A stretch of DNA of 64,000 bases from Kingdonia uniflora (Eukaryota; Streptophyta; Magnoliopsida; Ranunculales; Circaeasteraceae), in the NCBI GenBank assembly GCA_014058105.1, contig JACGCM010002611.1, positions 682,001-746,000 of the forward strand, in the 5' to 3' direction. This document shows positions 1 through 14,100 of this stretch, piece after piece. Both the position numbers and the translations under genes were made by a program. Position 1 is the first letter of the stretch; every line of letters begins with the position of its first letter. The notes below the pieces were generated by a model, which saw only the letters and a program-made list of their open reading frames with translations, did no database searches and was not told the origin of the DNA.

Positions 1-3000
1 TGTGCTCTAAACCAGAGATACTATAAAATATCTCGAAGAAAAGACCCGCCATATTTCTCGTGCTCTTCCACTGCAGATGCTTTTGTCCGCCCCATAAAAG
101 CTTATATGATGAGTGCTTCCTGTAAAGAGAAAGGAACTGTTGATGCTCTAGAGTCGATGCTCATGGAGGTACATTTTCGTCTGTATATTGTAGTTTTCCC
201 CTTCCTTTAATCTTACAGCTACTCTAGTTTTCAGATTGCCAGGGTTCGCCTTCATGGCTTTTCAGAGCGTGAAATATCAACTGTCCGAGCATTAATGATG
301 TCAGAGATTGAATCTGCCTATTTGGAGCGTGACCAAATGCAGTCAACAAGCCTGCGAGATGAATACTTACAGGTACTTGTTATTTTTTCTTGTGTGATTA
401 TCCACTGCTTCTGGCTTGTATTCTCTTTCACTGTTTGTAGAGTATCATAGCATATATGTAAGCGTTCCCTTTCTTTATATTATTTTGGAGAATCATGTTT
501 TTATTCAGTACATTTGAGCAGTGTTGCCTTTCTATAGTAACTATAGGATTGCTAATTGTGTGATTATTTCAAGTTGCATTTATCACCGGCATTCGTGTTG
601 AACACTATTCCCGACCATCACAAAGGTACTCAGATGTATCAACATAATCACTGAGAAGTTCCCTAGTCATTTGGATCCCTCAAGTAATTCAATTCGAATA
701 ATAATTTTTTGAAATCCTCCCCTATTTCAAACTACAAATACTAGGTCAAAGGGAAACCAACTCCACTAGTGGCAAATCGTGTGAATGGAGTTATCCAAAG
801 AGGATCGTTTAACCGTAGCAATAGTGTAATCGTAACGACCCAATTGCAGGAGCGGAGCGCTAGCATAAAAGTACCTGGGAGTCGTTACCAGGGACTTAGA
901 ATAAACTTCCTCTAGTAGCACCTTGAGCTACCAATCTCTGTAAAAACGGGTTCATCTATTTAAAAAAGTGGATGTTCAACTAAGTATCCCGGCGTATACT
1001 GCATTGTATAAACTGGTTCCCTGGGTGAATTTGACCTCCTTAAGCTCATTCAGTGTGTAATCCTCTACTTCTTTGAGAGATTACTAAACTCCTATACTCT
1101 ATACTTCGTTTTCATGACCTCAGCCACATACAGTGGTCGTATCTCTCAAATATTCTATCATAAGTAACTCTGAATTCCCCATACATAATTTGCAGCTCCA
1201 TGCCTACAATTCGCCGAATTTTATTGTGTTATATGTTTTTCCTTTCCATCATATCTTATCGTCTAGGAATCACTGTGATATAATGGGGTTGTCTTCACAC
1301 CCGCGCGGTTCCTAATTCGCGTCTCTTGCTCCCTCTAGAATATTCTGTATCTTATGTTTAGAAACTTCTTTATTTTATATTTTGAAACCTCTTTATTTGT
1401 GTATTACATTTAAATTAGAATTGCATGGAATACAAATATTCCTTTGAGGAAAGTTTTCACTTTTGTTAGGAGTTTCTATTCAACAAAAACAGGTCTTTAG
1501 TTTAGGGTTTAGTAGTTGTTTTTGAGAGTATTAATAAAATTCATAATTTTTTGATTGAAAGTGAATTTTACATTAAATTGATCATCAATTCGTTTGCTTC
1601 CGCCAAAATATTTTCTATCACACTGTGCTTATCTCAATGTTGGTTAGGACTGCTGTTTGTTACCCAAATAAGTAGAGCTTGTCTGCTAGATCTTTAGGAT
1701 GACATTAAACACCACGGTTGAGACAAAATGCTCTCTAAAGTTAGCTTCAAGCTTAACCAATTAAGAATACGATTTTTCTAAGATATTTATCCTTATATTA
1801 TTTGTGTGTACGTTCATTCTAGTATTTAGGGAAGTTCGAAAAGCAAATCTTCCCCTTGTTAATTACGTTTAAAGCTTTAGACTCATGCTAAGTTGTTTAT
1901 GCTTAATTCCACAGCATTTTCTTCGCGATGAACCTGTTATTGGGATTGAGTTTGAAACAAAGCTTCAAAAGACTATTTTACCACGTGAGTTTGATTATTT
2001 TGCCTTCTTCGATGAACTGTTTAGCAAGAGCTAGTTTCACTTCTGTAGGGACATAGAAATGGTAATGTCTCGTGATGGTCAGAATGTCAACATGATACAC
2101 ATAACTAGACTATGTTTGGTATCATGAGGACAGTCGATGATTGGCTACGTGAGAGGCATGCGTATGTTCGTGTAGTCGAGAGAAGTGATACTGTTTTCCT
2201 GATTAGCTACTATATTCCTTTTCATTTTTATGAAAATAGCATGTAAGTCTTTGTCATTTTTCTTTCACCAGAAATATCCGCAGCGGAGGTATCTAGGTTG
2301 GCCGAGAACTTCCGCACATCATGCAGCTGCGTCATTAAGACTGTTGAACCTCAACCTCTTGCAACTATAGATGACCTAAAATCTGTCGTTCTTAAGGTCA
2401 ACAATCTCGAGGAAGAAAGAAAGATTTCTCCTTGGGATGATGAACATATTCCTGAAGAAATTGTCAACACGTTGCCGGATCCGGGGTAAAAATAGTTGTG
2501 CTTGTATTTTTTTCTTGTAGAAAAAAAATGCCAATTTCAATTATTGTATTTACAGCTACGATCATAGATTTATCAGCGGTGGGTAATGACTAGTATAAGC
2601 ACACTCCTCTGTATTCAGCGTTAACGACAGTCTGTACCAGGCACGTTTATTTCTAGACCGGATGCCATGCAGTAATTTTGCTAATGCTTCTTTCGACAGT
2701 TTCAGTTTGTAAAGCTGTTTTCTTTAGTAGTTATAAAAATATAGTGACCATAAGTAAGATAGGAAATGGTAGGCAATTGAGGGTTAATTTTTTATGCCTT
2801 TGACTAGCAATTAGCAATCAATTATGAAGTTGGAGAGGAAAACATATGATTATCTTGATAAAGTCTTCTAATAACGGCAGGTTCTGCAGAGTTCCTTTTT
2901 CTTAAATTTAGGTGCCCTCGTCCTACGTGTTTGCCTAGTGGCTTGGTAAACTACCATATTTGAGAGTACCAATGAAATCTGTATCACTGAAAAGTGCCCC

Positions 3001-6000
3001 AATTGAAAGAGTTGAGTATGTGCTCTTGGTTTTTTCTTGTCCTCCTTGTCTTAGAATATGCGCCAACTTACCCCCCCCCCCCCCCCACACACACACACAC
3101 ACATGAAATGGGTAGTTTTGTATATCTAATCTGCGTGTGATAATAAACTATACGTCTGATTTTTTTCTTCTTCAGGGTAGTAGTGCAACAGTCAGAGTTT
3201 CCTGATATAGGAGTTTCCGAGTTACTTCTATCAAATGGAATGAGAGTTTGCTACAAGTGCACAGATTTCCTTGATGATCAGGTATTGACTAACTTTATGG
3301 TCTTGGAACAAAGGACGTTAATTATTACTATAAAAATGCATTCTTGTTTTATCTGTTGCAAAGAATATGATATATTTTGGTTCCAAAAATATATAGTTAG
3401 GCTTCATGCCATGTGGCCTGCCTACTTGAAAAGGTCATGATCATTTCTCAGTGTTTCAAATAGTAGGTAGTTGCTACTCAGATTTTTTACGGGCTTTCTC
3501 TTGCCCTATCCTATTTTTGTTTTTTTGGGGGATTTATTGCTTTACTAAAACAAGTCCAGATCACACTGTGTTACTTTTTGACACTTCAGCTGTTAATTCT
3601 CACGATCTCTTTTTAGATTTCTAATGCTTTTCTTGGTACTCTTAGGGTCAAATAAGTGTTAGTAACGGGAAACTAATTTTTTATTAAGTATGAGTGAACA
3701 CTATACGAAAACTTTTAAATTTTTGAAAAATGCTTTTCGACTTTTCGTTATGGCTGCCAAAGTACCAAAAGAAATTTGTCTTATGTGCTTTCGCAGAAAG
3801 TTCAACTGAAAAGCACCAGTAATAAGCTCTAAGTAGCATAAATATTTTTTTTGGCCATCTTTCTAGCATGAACTTATTTTTCTTATGCATACTGAAATTC
3901 AGGTTCTCTTCACTGGATTTACATACGGAGGTTTATCTGAACTTCCAGAAAATGAATATATTTCATGTTCAATGAGCTCAACAATTGCTGGTGAGATTGG
4001 TATATTTGGATACAAGCCCTCTATACTTATGGATATGCTTGCTGGTAAGAGAGCTGAAGTCGGCACTAAGGTGGGAGCATACATGAGAACCTTCTCTGCC
4101 GATTGCTCACCTTCTGATATCGAGACTGCCCTGCAGGTCTGTTTTATCAGATGAAACATTTATTTTTCAGTTCTTACATAAAGCATTCACCTACCATTTT
4201 CCTTTTATGGACTTTTTTTGCTCGATTTAAAATAAAGAAAACAAAAGATTAAAAAGGAGACCAAGCTCATATTACAACTAATCCAACTAGGTTGGCACCC
4301 TAAGACCCCACAATCATCTGTAGCTCCCCAAATTACGTGAATTCACTGTAGACAACATTGGGAACCTCAATAGCAGTTAAAAAGCCAGTTGAACCTCAGT
4401 ACCAATTGTTGGTAACAGGAGCCATTCTAATCCCTCCCTTAGCAGCTCTGTTTGCAGATAATTTCACATTCCTTCATGAATAGATAATCTGCACACTAAG
4501 AAGTTTTGTCTATGCTTCTTCCATTTGATAATCAAGTTCCAAGGAACTTGGTTAGCATTGAAAGCTGCCGCAGCAGCTTGAGAGTCTGCCACTACCCAAA
4601 GCTTCTAAAGTTCCAGCTTCAAGACTTCAACAATGACTTCACTAATAGCAGTATACTCTCCCATATAATCTGTAGAAGGACCCAAGCCCACAACCGGAAC
4701 ACCAATAACAGCACCTTCATTGTTCTTGAACACTGCACGACTACCAGGAACTGAATTGTCCATAGAAGCTCCATGTCACCCAACTTTGACCTCTTCAAAC
4801 CAAGGAATGATATTGGGAGCATTCTCATTTTACAACCTACAACAAGAGGGGGAAGAATCATCAGATCCCTGAGATAGTTATGCATAACAGACTTAAAATG
4901 AGAGTGACCAACAGAAACAGATATTTGAAAATAAAAATAGATAGATTTTCAATTTTATCATCTTTGATCTGCATATCATTAAATAAGAAAGCATTCCTTC
5001 CCCCAGTTGAAGTAGAGAAGATTGAGAATAAGAGATCGCCATAATTATCTAATGAGAGAACTGGAGTTGTTAGTAAGTTTCACAAGCTCACGAAGGCAGA
5101 TGTAGGGACCTGTTTTTGTTGAGTTGCTGTTTTAGTATTCTCATATTCGAGCACTCCAATCTCTAGCGTTTCTAGCACCAGATATAGGAACTTTTTTTTT
5201 TTGTTTCTTCCCAAAACTATGACTGCCTTTTAAGTTTTGCTTGGGAGATTTGTGATACTGTAGTTTACGGGCAATATTTTTCTGTACATCTGCCATTTTG
5301 GATCTAGAAGAATATTGTACACAGTAAATGTTAAAGTTGCTATGAAAGCTGAAAATCCTCAAACCATTTTTATTAAGAGCAGAAGATATTAGGTTTTGGA
5401 CCGCATCTCTTTCCACCTTATGAAGACTTCTGAAATATGGGGTGGAGTTCATTTATGTGTTTTTATATAGGTAATGAACTACGAGTGCACATTTTTTTTG
5501 GTAACATCTCAGGCAATGTAAGGTATCTTCTGGCTCTATGATACTAAAAACCTAAACAATAAGAGAGAACCAAAATAATCTCCCAAGATGGTCTCCTTCC
5601 ACCTCAGCATGAGAGACTCACCGGGCACACCCTTCATCTGAATCTGTTCTAACTACTAGAAAATGGAAGATTACATATTAACAGTATCATCTTTGTTTTT
5701 ACCCAATATTTTCCTTTACAAACTTTCTTGCATCACATTCGAATCAATCCATTGACGCACAAAGATGTGAGAAAGGAATAACCACTTAACCTTGCCCTCT
5801 CGGGCGAGGTTTCCGAGGTTCCAGTTTTGCTAAAGGTCCTTGCTTTGTTAGTAGAGGACTAAGTAAAAGTAGATTTAATGAGATGTCAACCAAATATGCC
5901 CATGGCGTTTTAAAGTCCCTCGCCTGTCCTAGGATAAGTTAGTTTCTCTAACCATTCTCCCTGTTTCAGGTGTTTCATCTTACTGATGGTTCAATTTTCA

Positions 6001-9000
6001 CATGACCAATACCTGAAGCCTTGCTATTTTAATTTATTGTGCATTGAATTCCTGATATTTCTTGTTCACATTTAGACACATGTCTAGATTACATAAACCC
6101 AGTATATTTGTTTATATGAATTTTTTGTCTGTTACTTCAAGGGACAAAATTTCAAAGTTTTGTAGTATATATCAGTCACCCATGTATATATTGGCAGAGT
6201 GAAACTGTGGGAAACATTAAAAATTCGAAAACTTCTGCCAACATATTTATGTAGATCATGGCGAATTCAGGTCTACTGCACCATTATACGAGTTTTTTTT
6301 TATATACCCATATAGCAATATAAATTTCTTTTCAAAAGAAATCCAGTCGAAATACCTACTGTTCAGTACTACCACTCAGCCGAATTTTTGATATTGCATT
6401 CTTAAATGTCTGCATAGCAGTGAACATTCTGAACCATGCTATAGTGATGTCTAATGCTTATCTAATCTTTCTTTGTATGCGGTACATGCAGCTCGTATAT
6501 CAACTTTTCACAACAAAAGTAGTTCCAGGAGAAGAGGAGGTCAAAATAGTCATGGAAATGTCTAAAGAAGCAATTCGTGCTCAAGAGAGGGACCCGTATA
6601 CTGCCTTTGCAAACCGTGTTCGCGAGCTCAACTATGGAAACTCCTATTTTTTTAGGGTATGCTCAATCTCATGGTTCAATTGTAATTGTTTTCTATATGG
6701 CTTTCTCTTTCCTAATTTGCAATGTTGCATCTTGTAATATAGCCTATTAGAACTGGTGACCTTCAGAAGGTTGACCCGAGAAGATCTTGTGAATATTTCA
6801 GTAGTTGTTTCAAGGATCCCTCCACCTTCTCCGTTGTGATAGTTGGAAATCTCGACCCTAGTGTGGCACTTCCTTTGATTTTACAATATTTGGTAAGATA
6901 TATCTTTCGTATTTGTGTAATAGGAAGCTGTATTTCCTATATATCAAGTTTTGTCAGAAATCCCTGTATTTTCAAAAGAGTCTATGAATGCTTCTGACGA
7001 GATTACTACGAACGCGGAAGCGAGATTCGTAAGAAAATCACGTTGTTTGTAGGTTTAGAGAAAACTTGTAGTTTCTACTAAAGCAACTTAAACTTTCATT
7101 AACAATTGCTACTGAAAAAATTACGTCACCCTCTCCCTTTATAACCTAGTTTTTCCTAAGTTCACTCCTACTATAACTCCCCTAACCAATCCAATTAGGA
7201 AACTGACTAAGACTAAACTCTAGAGCAACTCCAACGGAGTAAATAGAATCATAAGCTAAAATAGAGACCAAGAGTTGGCTGTGGTAAATGATCCATAGGC
7301 ACGTGCCACATCAGCTTCATAACTATGGTGCCACTGTATTAACCAGAGATTAATCTTTGGATCATGCGAATTGTTGAGTTAATGGTATTAATATCATAGT
7401 ATCTTCTCATTTTTATGTCTAGACTGAAACTAAAACATGCCTTGTACATTTTTAGATTAGAATTGAGTTGTCTTAGTTGAGGTATTTCAACTTTTCATAA
7501 TATTCTATAAAACCAAATTTCATAATATGCCGTTGTCAAATTGCTCATATCCTAATTTGGGAACATGTCTCTAGACACTTCAGTTTCATGCTGACTTGGT
7601 TGTCACTGTTTAATGTAGGGTGGAATACCAAAGCCTTCCGAGCAAATAATAAATTCCAATCGTGATGATTTAAAAGGCCTACCTTTCACTTTTCCTGCTA
7701 CCATAATCAGGTACTTTAGATTCTATTGAACTTTGATATTGAGCTGAGCCGTGATCTTAACTTGAAATCCTTCCAAGTTTCTTATGTATGTACTCTGTGC
7801 TTGCAGAGAAGTAGTTCACAGCCCCATGGTTGAATCACAGTGTTCCGTTCAGATAGCCTTTCCTGTGGAACTAAATAATGAATCTATGGTGTGTGTTATA
7901 CTCTTTTCTGTATGTGGGTTGAAGATTGATGTACTATGTTCTTTATATAATAAATTGTTTTTATTGTTTTACTGGCATTGGGAAAAAATCAAGATGGAAG
8001 AGGTTCACTTTGTTGGGTTCTTGAGCAAACTTCTCGAAACAAAAATAATGCAGGTTCTACGGTTCAAGCATGGGCAGGTACTCCCTTCTGAGCTTCCAAA
8101 GTCGATAATATATAACAATGGTCCAAAACATAGACTAATACATTAGTATGTCAGACGCCGGATGAACACCTAATTGGAAACTTGGAGAACAATATTATGT
8201 ATAGGTGGATATGTCGTTTGGGTAATTTTTGAAGATAATGACATGTATATTGGTTAAGGTAGTGGTATATCCAATAGATCTGGCAATATTGAATATTCTA
8301 TTTCATTATATTGTACATATTCAAAAGGTATTGAACTAAGATGTTGGAATTGGATATAGATTTGCATATTTGTAATATATCAGCCTATAGCTTCAACTTT
8401 TGGAGTCAATACATATATTGGTAAATATTTTGGTCAATTTCGGATAAGTCTAAATTTGGGCTAACTAAGAAGTTATTAGATTTCATTATTTCGATCCTTA
8501 TGTTAACTGCTTTGACTTTTTAGGCTAATACTTAATTACATTTATGTCTCAGATCTACTCTGTGAGTGTTTCTGTGTTCCTTGGTGGAAATAAACCTTCA
8601 AGAACTGGGGATGTCCGTGGCGATATTAGTGTAAACTTTTCTTGTGATCCAGATAGCTCTTGGAAGCTGGTGTGTCTTTAGAAAAACATGCTTTGCTTGA
8701 GGAACTTATTTTTACTTTCTATATGGTAGACTTTAAAATTACCTCTTTACATATGTAAAGTTCCCTGCAGGTTGAGCTTGTGTTGGATGAAATAGTACGT
8801 CTTCAAGAAGAAGGTCCTTCCGATCAGGATGTTTCAACTATCCTTGAAATTGAACAGCGGGCCCATGAGAATGGATTGCAGGTCAATAGCATAAAATTAT
8901 TAATTTGAATGCATTATTGTATGTGATAAACTTTTTCTTTAAACAACACTTTAGTCCTGACTCGTGAATATTTTGTGTTTGTGTAGGAAAATTATTACTG

Positions 9001-10448
9001 GCTTGATAGAATCCTCCGGAGCTACCAGTCACGTGCGTATTTAGGTGATATCAGTGCATCATTTAAGGTTTGTATGTTTGGACATCTTTTCTTTACCTAA
9101 ACTGTTTTCTATCCTTAGGTTTTTTATTCTTTGAATAGACCCTTCTCTCTGCTTGGTATGTTGTGAAAGCGGTAAATAGATTTTTGCTACAAGCACAATA
9201 AATGTCTGAGACATTATTTCAATCTAAAACCATTCCATCTAAAAGTATTAATAATTTAGCAGTTCAATTTTAAAGTGCTTATAATCACCATTATTCGGAT
9301 ACTTTAGTTATATTTAATCACAGTAAGTAGATAAGATATTTCCTTGTTTATATAGGAAACTATTTGGCATAAGATAGAACCCCTTCTATTTACAATAACA
9401 TGTGTTGGTGACCTGATATAAAACCATCTGAATAGTATCATCAACCAACCATAATATTTGATTCCTTTTTCTGCCTTCAGGTTCAAGACGAAGGACGCAC
9501 GAAAGTTAGAGAATCTCTTAGACCTTCAACAGCACAGATGGCGTTACAACGAGTGCTACCTTTTCCATGCAGAAAACAGTACAGTGTAGTGATTTTAATG
9601 CCTCAGAACTCCCACTTAAAGATGTTACAGTCATTCTTCCGTTCTGCAACAAACAGATACGTTAGTGATGCAAAGGTCAGTCAATTCTTGTACTGAATTA
9701 GTGTGTGTACATGTAAATTTTAAGGTCAATGACGTTAATGGCTGAGAGCGTTATTTTGGACATTGTTTCCACATTGGTGAAGGTCTGAACTATTGGATGA
9801 TCTCATCTGACAGTCCAAGAGAACCGAATGGTTCTGACCCTTACCCACAAATATCCTCGCCTGAATATAAGCTTTTTCCACCCATTCTTTTTCATGTCTT
9901 TTCTTCCTCCGTGAGTATAAAAATTAGCTATTTTTCTTTCCTATATTTCCATTTTAGCATGAAAAAACATATTATAGTTCTTAAATTTCATTATTTAACA
10001 CTAACAACTGCAGACAACGGTAGAATAGTTGCATTCCATCATAAGCAAGAATAGAAACACACAACATTATGTCAAACATCAAAGGATGATAAAATGGTTC
10101 ATGAAAAAGAGTGCTCTAAAAGATGTCTACCACAGGACTTCACGTGTTTTGTTTTTACTTATTTCTAAACCTGGGACCTATTTGTTTCAACCATTGCTTC
10201 TATATTGCCTCGCAAGAAAACTACATAATAGCTGGGTTTAGTTTGAAAAGTTTCAAAGCAATCCTAGAACATTTGCGACCAAAAAGTAAATAGTATAAGA
10301 TTCTACAGTAGATAACTTCTATATTCTCCTCACATTTTTGAATAATATTTGATCGTCTGTGTTTTGGCAGATATTAGCAGCCTTGGCAAGTGTAGCAGTA
10401 TTGGGTTTCATCTTGTGGAGATACTCTAAAAAAACTTCAAAATTTTAG
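1..10448 (+). CDS. PQQL: PQQL-like M16 (insulinase family) zinc protease, 3' two-thirds
   Basis: This is the C-terminal 694 residues of a plant insulinase-family (M16) peptidase resembling Arabidopsis At5g56730; the family member is about 1,000 residues. Exons by eye: 1-168, 235-372, 1915-1984, 2272-2485, 3176-3281, 3903-4136, 6492-6656, 6743-6892, 7619-7710, 7807-7888, 7994-8077, 8553-8669, 8771-8881, 8987-9067, 9481-9675 and 10371-10448 (TAG). All have GT-AG borders and the phases add up with no internal stop. The catalytic HxxEH motif of M16 enzymes lies in the N-terminal domain, before this window, so activity cannot be judged here. The visible part corresponds to the later M16 domains (for example ALMMSEIESAYLERDQMQS and GEIGIFGYKPSILMDMLAGK). 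The C-terminus (AALASVAVLGFILWRYS) is a short hydrophobic tail that could be a membrane anchor; that is inference. Introns 2 (1.5 kb) and 6 (2.35 kb) contain repeat debris. Confidence 0.93.
600..1330. repeat. Possible decayed LTR-type insertion in protease intron 2
   Basis: This stretch of the 1.5-kb intron is richer in GC and less intron-like than its surroundings. It includes a TGTAATCGTAACGACCC-like start near 826, which resembles the first bases of many plant gypsy LTRs. I found no matching end or target-site duplication and no coding frame, so the assignment is weak. Confidence 0.25.
3071..3103. repeat. Compound microsatellite C16 plus (AC)n
   Basis: A run of 16 C is followed directly by about eight AC units, inside intron 4 of the M16 protease gene just before the exon at 3176. 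Such tracts are prone to length change, and the exact length may also be a sequencing or assembly uncertainty. Confidence 0.9.
4215..5105 (-). mobile_element. LINE remnant with RNase H-like domain, inside protease intron 6
   Basis: Read on the minus strand, 4510-4800 encodes a broken RNase H-like domain of the kind at the 3' end of plant LINEs. It shows GASMDNSVPGS, then YMGEYTAISEVIVEVLKLEL, a stop codon, and VVADSQAAAAAFNANQVPWN, which match the usual acidic-residue blocks of RVT_3 domains. It contains in-frame stops and sits antisense in the 2.35-kb intron, so it is a 5'-truncated dead insertion. The left edge is near a short T-run at about 4210, which would be the poly(A) tail read on the other strand. 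The right edge is uncertain. Confidence 0.65.
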
Positions 10449-10676
10449 AAGACAGTTAGCTTTGGCAAAGGTTGCTCGTGTAACGTAAGATTGAACACCG
10501 CTAGCAAGTTTTTGAAATTTTTCCTTGCTGCAGAGAGAAAGTCTACTTACAAATACATCCCGAAGAACAGTGTAAACACAGAATCATTCTTTTCTTCTTC
10601 TTTTTCCCAGTTTTCTTGGAGAAGAGAAGAATGTATTGACATGAATTTCTTGTTACTATTGTAATGTAGATTGAAG

Positions 10677-10682
10677 AATAAA
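10677..10682 (+). promoter_or_regulatory. Candidate poly(A) signal AATAAA of the M16 protease gene
   Basis: An exact AATAAA lies about 230 bp after the TAG stop of the protease gene and before an A/T-rich stretch. The position suits a plant near-upstream polyadenylation element. Confidence 0.5.
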
Positions 10683-10699
10683 AACCCGATGCTTTACAC

Positions 10700-11160
10700 A
10701 TAAAGGATCATTTTGGTCTAATATTGTCTTTATTTTCACACTTACTCCTAATCTCTGGAGTCGTGGAGTGCCCCGAAAGCCTCACACGCTGAGCAGAACT
10801 GCAGGCAATAGCACGCAAAGATATCTCTTACCTGGAGCTGTTCCAAATGTTACCAATCAGGTCATGGCCAATACATTCGCATTTAATTGCACGCAAAGTT
10901 TAATTAAATCTATCACCGGCATCAACCGCCTACCAATGGTAACATTCGAGTAGAAGTTAAACAGCTGTAGTCCGGCTCCGACGACTAGTAGTGCGCCTTG
11001 TTTATCTTTCACTCTCTTAAGTTTTAGCCCAGCCCAGCCTACTTAGCTGACCCGTACCCGTACCCGTGATGGGTTGAGCTTATTCGGTGTTCATCTGGTT
11101 TCTTCTTTTTCTACTTTTTGCTCTTTTGCTGAGAGAGAGAGAGAGAAAGAGAGGTCTGTA
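10700..11160. other. Intergenic region with PITH gene promoter and 5' UTR
   Basis: This spacer separates the end of the protease gene from the PITH-domain gene ATG at 11161. It has a repeated ACCCGT motif near 11049-11065 and a (GA)n tract at about 11131-11148, the latter typical of plant 5' UTRs. I see no coding frame with recognisable content. No convincing TATA box was identified. Confidence 0.5.
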
Positions 11161-14100
11161 ATGGCTTGCGTGCACGATCACAGCTGCGAAGATCACGAAT
11201 GCTCAGCAGATTTCTCTCTCTACAAACACATAGACCTCTCCAAGGTCTGTTTCTTCTAATTTTTTATTTATTTCTTACCATTCGTAGATAAAATTAGGGA
11301 AAAATAGAGAGAAAATAGTTACAATTTTAACTGTTTTCAGACGCTTAAATCTGGCTGTAAACAACTGTTACTGTATAGTGTTTATGTTTACTAGATTTAC
11401 ACTAGGAGGAATGATAGTTGGTTTGGTTGTTTTTAAAAGGTGTCGGCTCTAAATGAGGCTGTTCCAGGGAGTGTGAAGTCCGTTTTTAAGGCGTGGGAGC
11501 AACGTCTTGATTCTTCAGGGGTACTTTCTCAAACTAATTCTTGTTTTTTTCCTGCTGATGATTGATTTGGACATGATGGGTGTGTTTGGTTTGTGGAAAA
11601 CGACGGAAATGGCGAACTGAATTTCTATGAAATTTGATTTTTCATAAAAACTGTGGAAAACCATGTTTCATGAACTAAATTCCAGTGTTTGAATGAAGAA
11701 GTCGGGTTTTCCATCTTTTGTTCTATTTTTAATAACCATGGAAAACCCATTTTCCACTGATTACTTTTCATCTCGAACCAAACATGGCTGATATGTAGTA
11801 CGTATTTGTCTATTTTATTGGTCTAGATATGCTTGATAAAGATCAATCAATTATATTATACGTTAGGGCGATTTTATTTATTTATTTTTCTTACTATATT
11901 ATACGTTAGGGCTCCGCTTGGTACATTGGATATGCTTATAATTGGAAACATTTCCGGTGATTTAAGCAATTGCTGACCATTGGATTAGCTAAGCATTACT
12001 CTCATACACGAATCCAAGGGTTAGCATATGTTTAAACCACCAAAAATGTTTATGACACCAACATTTTCAATTTTACCAAGGAGCCATACAATGCCAATCT
12101 GTCTAAGTTTTTTTTTTTTTTTTTTAATCCTTGTTCTTTTCGTCATTTTACCTTGCAAAGCACCTTTTATATTTTCTTTTGTGCATGCTTTTTTTCGAAC
12201 TTCCGATTATTTTTTTTCCAGAAATCCAATCCGATTTTGGAACCCTATTTTACGTTTATGATTTCCGAAAATCCGATTTCCGATTTTTTCCAAAAAGTAT
12301 CATATCGGAATCGGATAGCCTTTTGCCATGTTGATTTTCCGATCTGATTTTTTCGAATAACATCCGATCCGATTTAATCCGAACATCCGACCGCCCCCAT
12401 TTCCGATCCAATCCGATCCGAAAGCAGGCCTAAACTTGAAGGAGTTGGGATTAACACCTCAAACAAAACATGCTTCATAGGTCTGCCTCCATTTCTTCTT
12501 TCTCTCTGCAAGGGCTCTCTCTTCTCCACCAGTGAAACCTCACTTCCATTTTCCATTTAAGGTAAGAATCTCTCTTTCTCTCTCTCTCTCTCTCTCATGA
12601 GATTTACTGTTATTGATGATCAGAATATTGCAGAGTACAATATGATTAGGTTGAAGGTTTGATCTCTGGTTTGAAGTCTGATATCTTGTTTTGGTTGTTT
12701 TCAATTGTAGATTTGGATTTGAAGGAAGTTGGGATTAGGGTGAAGAGGAACGATTGGATTCAATCATTGATTTGAAGTCTTTGTATTCAAGATTTCCGAA
12801 TTCTTTTCCGAATTTTCCGAGATTTTCGGAATTCCAAATTTTTTGATAAATCCGATTTTTTCGGATTCGGATCCATTTTCGTTTTTCCGAGAAAAAAAAA
12901 TCGAATCGGATCAGATTTTACGTTTCCGAATTCTTTTCCGACCACCCCCATTTCCGATCCAATCCGAAAACAAGCCTATGCATGTGCTATTTATTTGTTT
13001 ATTCTGGATGGTTTGATTCTAAAAAAACTCTTTGGATCAAATTGATTTGTTTAGAACGTGCTTCAAATTTTGTACTAGCTTTTCATTTTTCTTATAATCC
13101 TATTCATTATTGCAGGGCAAGTTGGAAAGTAATGATGGGGATCCTGAGTTGCTTCTATTCATCCCGTAAGATCCACAATTACTGCTAGAAATGTTATCTG
13201 CATCTTAGTTGCTTATGAGGGCTTAAGTTAAAGTTTTCATATTTATCGGTTTCTACCTATTTCTTCTATTTAGGTTTACATCGGACGTGAAGATCAAGAG
13301 TATCTCGGTTGTTGGGGGTGCTGATGGAACAAGTCCTTCAAAAATGAGAGCGTGAGTTTGACGACTTTGACTTCCATGCGACTACCGTTTATTTAAATGA
13401 TATGACATTGCCATGTCTTAACCTTATTTTGAACTAATTTTAGGTTCATTAATCGTGATGGAATTGACTTTTCAGATGCTCAAAGTATACCGCCCATTCA
13501 GGTGATTTTATTTCCTTAACTTTGATATGAATGCCATCAATGTGCTAATTTTATCTAAAACCACTTTGTTGATCTGTTTTTAAGGAGTGGGATCTGGGTG
13601 AAAATTTGCAAGGAGTATTGGAATATCAAACAAGGTAGAGGCTGCGTGATCCCCCATTTCTTTTGTTTTAAAATTACACAATGCTTAATCATTATTATTT
13701 GAGCAATATCGGCAATATTTATCAGCAGTCCTATATCGATTCATTAGGCTATGTTTGCTGATGAATCGAGATTGTATAACAAACTGAGCTATGACTAGGT
13801 TATTGGACATATATCATATCTTAACTCCAGATTATGATAAATATTTATTATCATGAATAACAGTTTTATGAACTTAAAAGAGAAACAAGATTCTCTTATC
13901 GCGAGTAATAGTTTTATGAACTTAAAAGAGAAACAGTATTCTCTTACCAAGCCCTACACATTCACCACCACATCTTATATTCAAAATTTAATCAGGTATT
14001 CTAGATTCCAAAGTGTGGGCAATCTCACTTTGCATTTTCCCGAGAGTTTTGGTGCTGAGACTACCCAGATTTACTACATTGGTTTAAAGGGTGAAGCAAC

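Noticed and set aside
3903..4159. Minus-strand 86-codon frame opposite a protease exon
   Set aside because: It is the antisense shadow of the exon 3903-4136, which matches the M16 protein.
5141..5452. 103-codon open frame on the minus strand in protease intron 6
   Set aside because: It has a basic, low-complexity content with no family I recognise, no splice context and lies inside an intron with LINE debris. It is not supported as a gene.
7213..7360. GAGCAACTCCAACGG near 7219 as the end of a Harbinger-type MITE
   Set aside because: No matching inverted end or target duplication was found in the intron, so it is not annotated.
12028..12556. Several overlapping Phe-rich open frames
   Set aside because: They arise from T-rich and TTCCGA-rich repeat DNA in PITH intron 2 and have no coding character.
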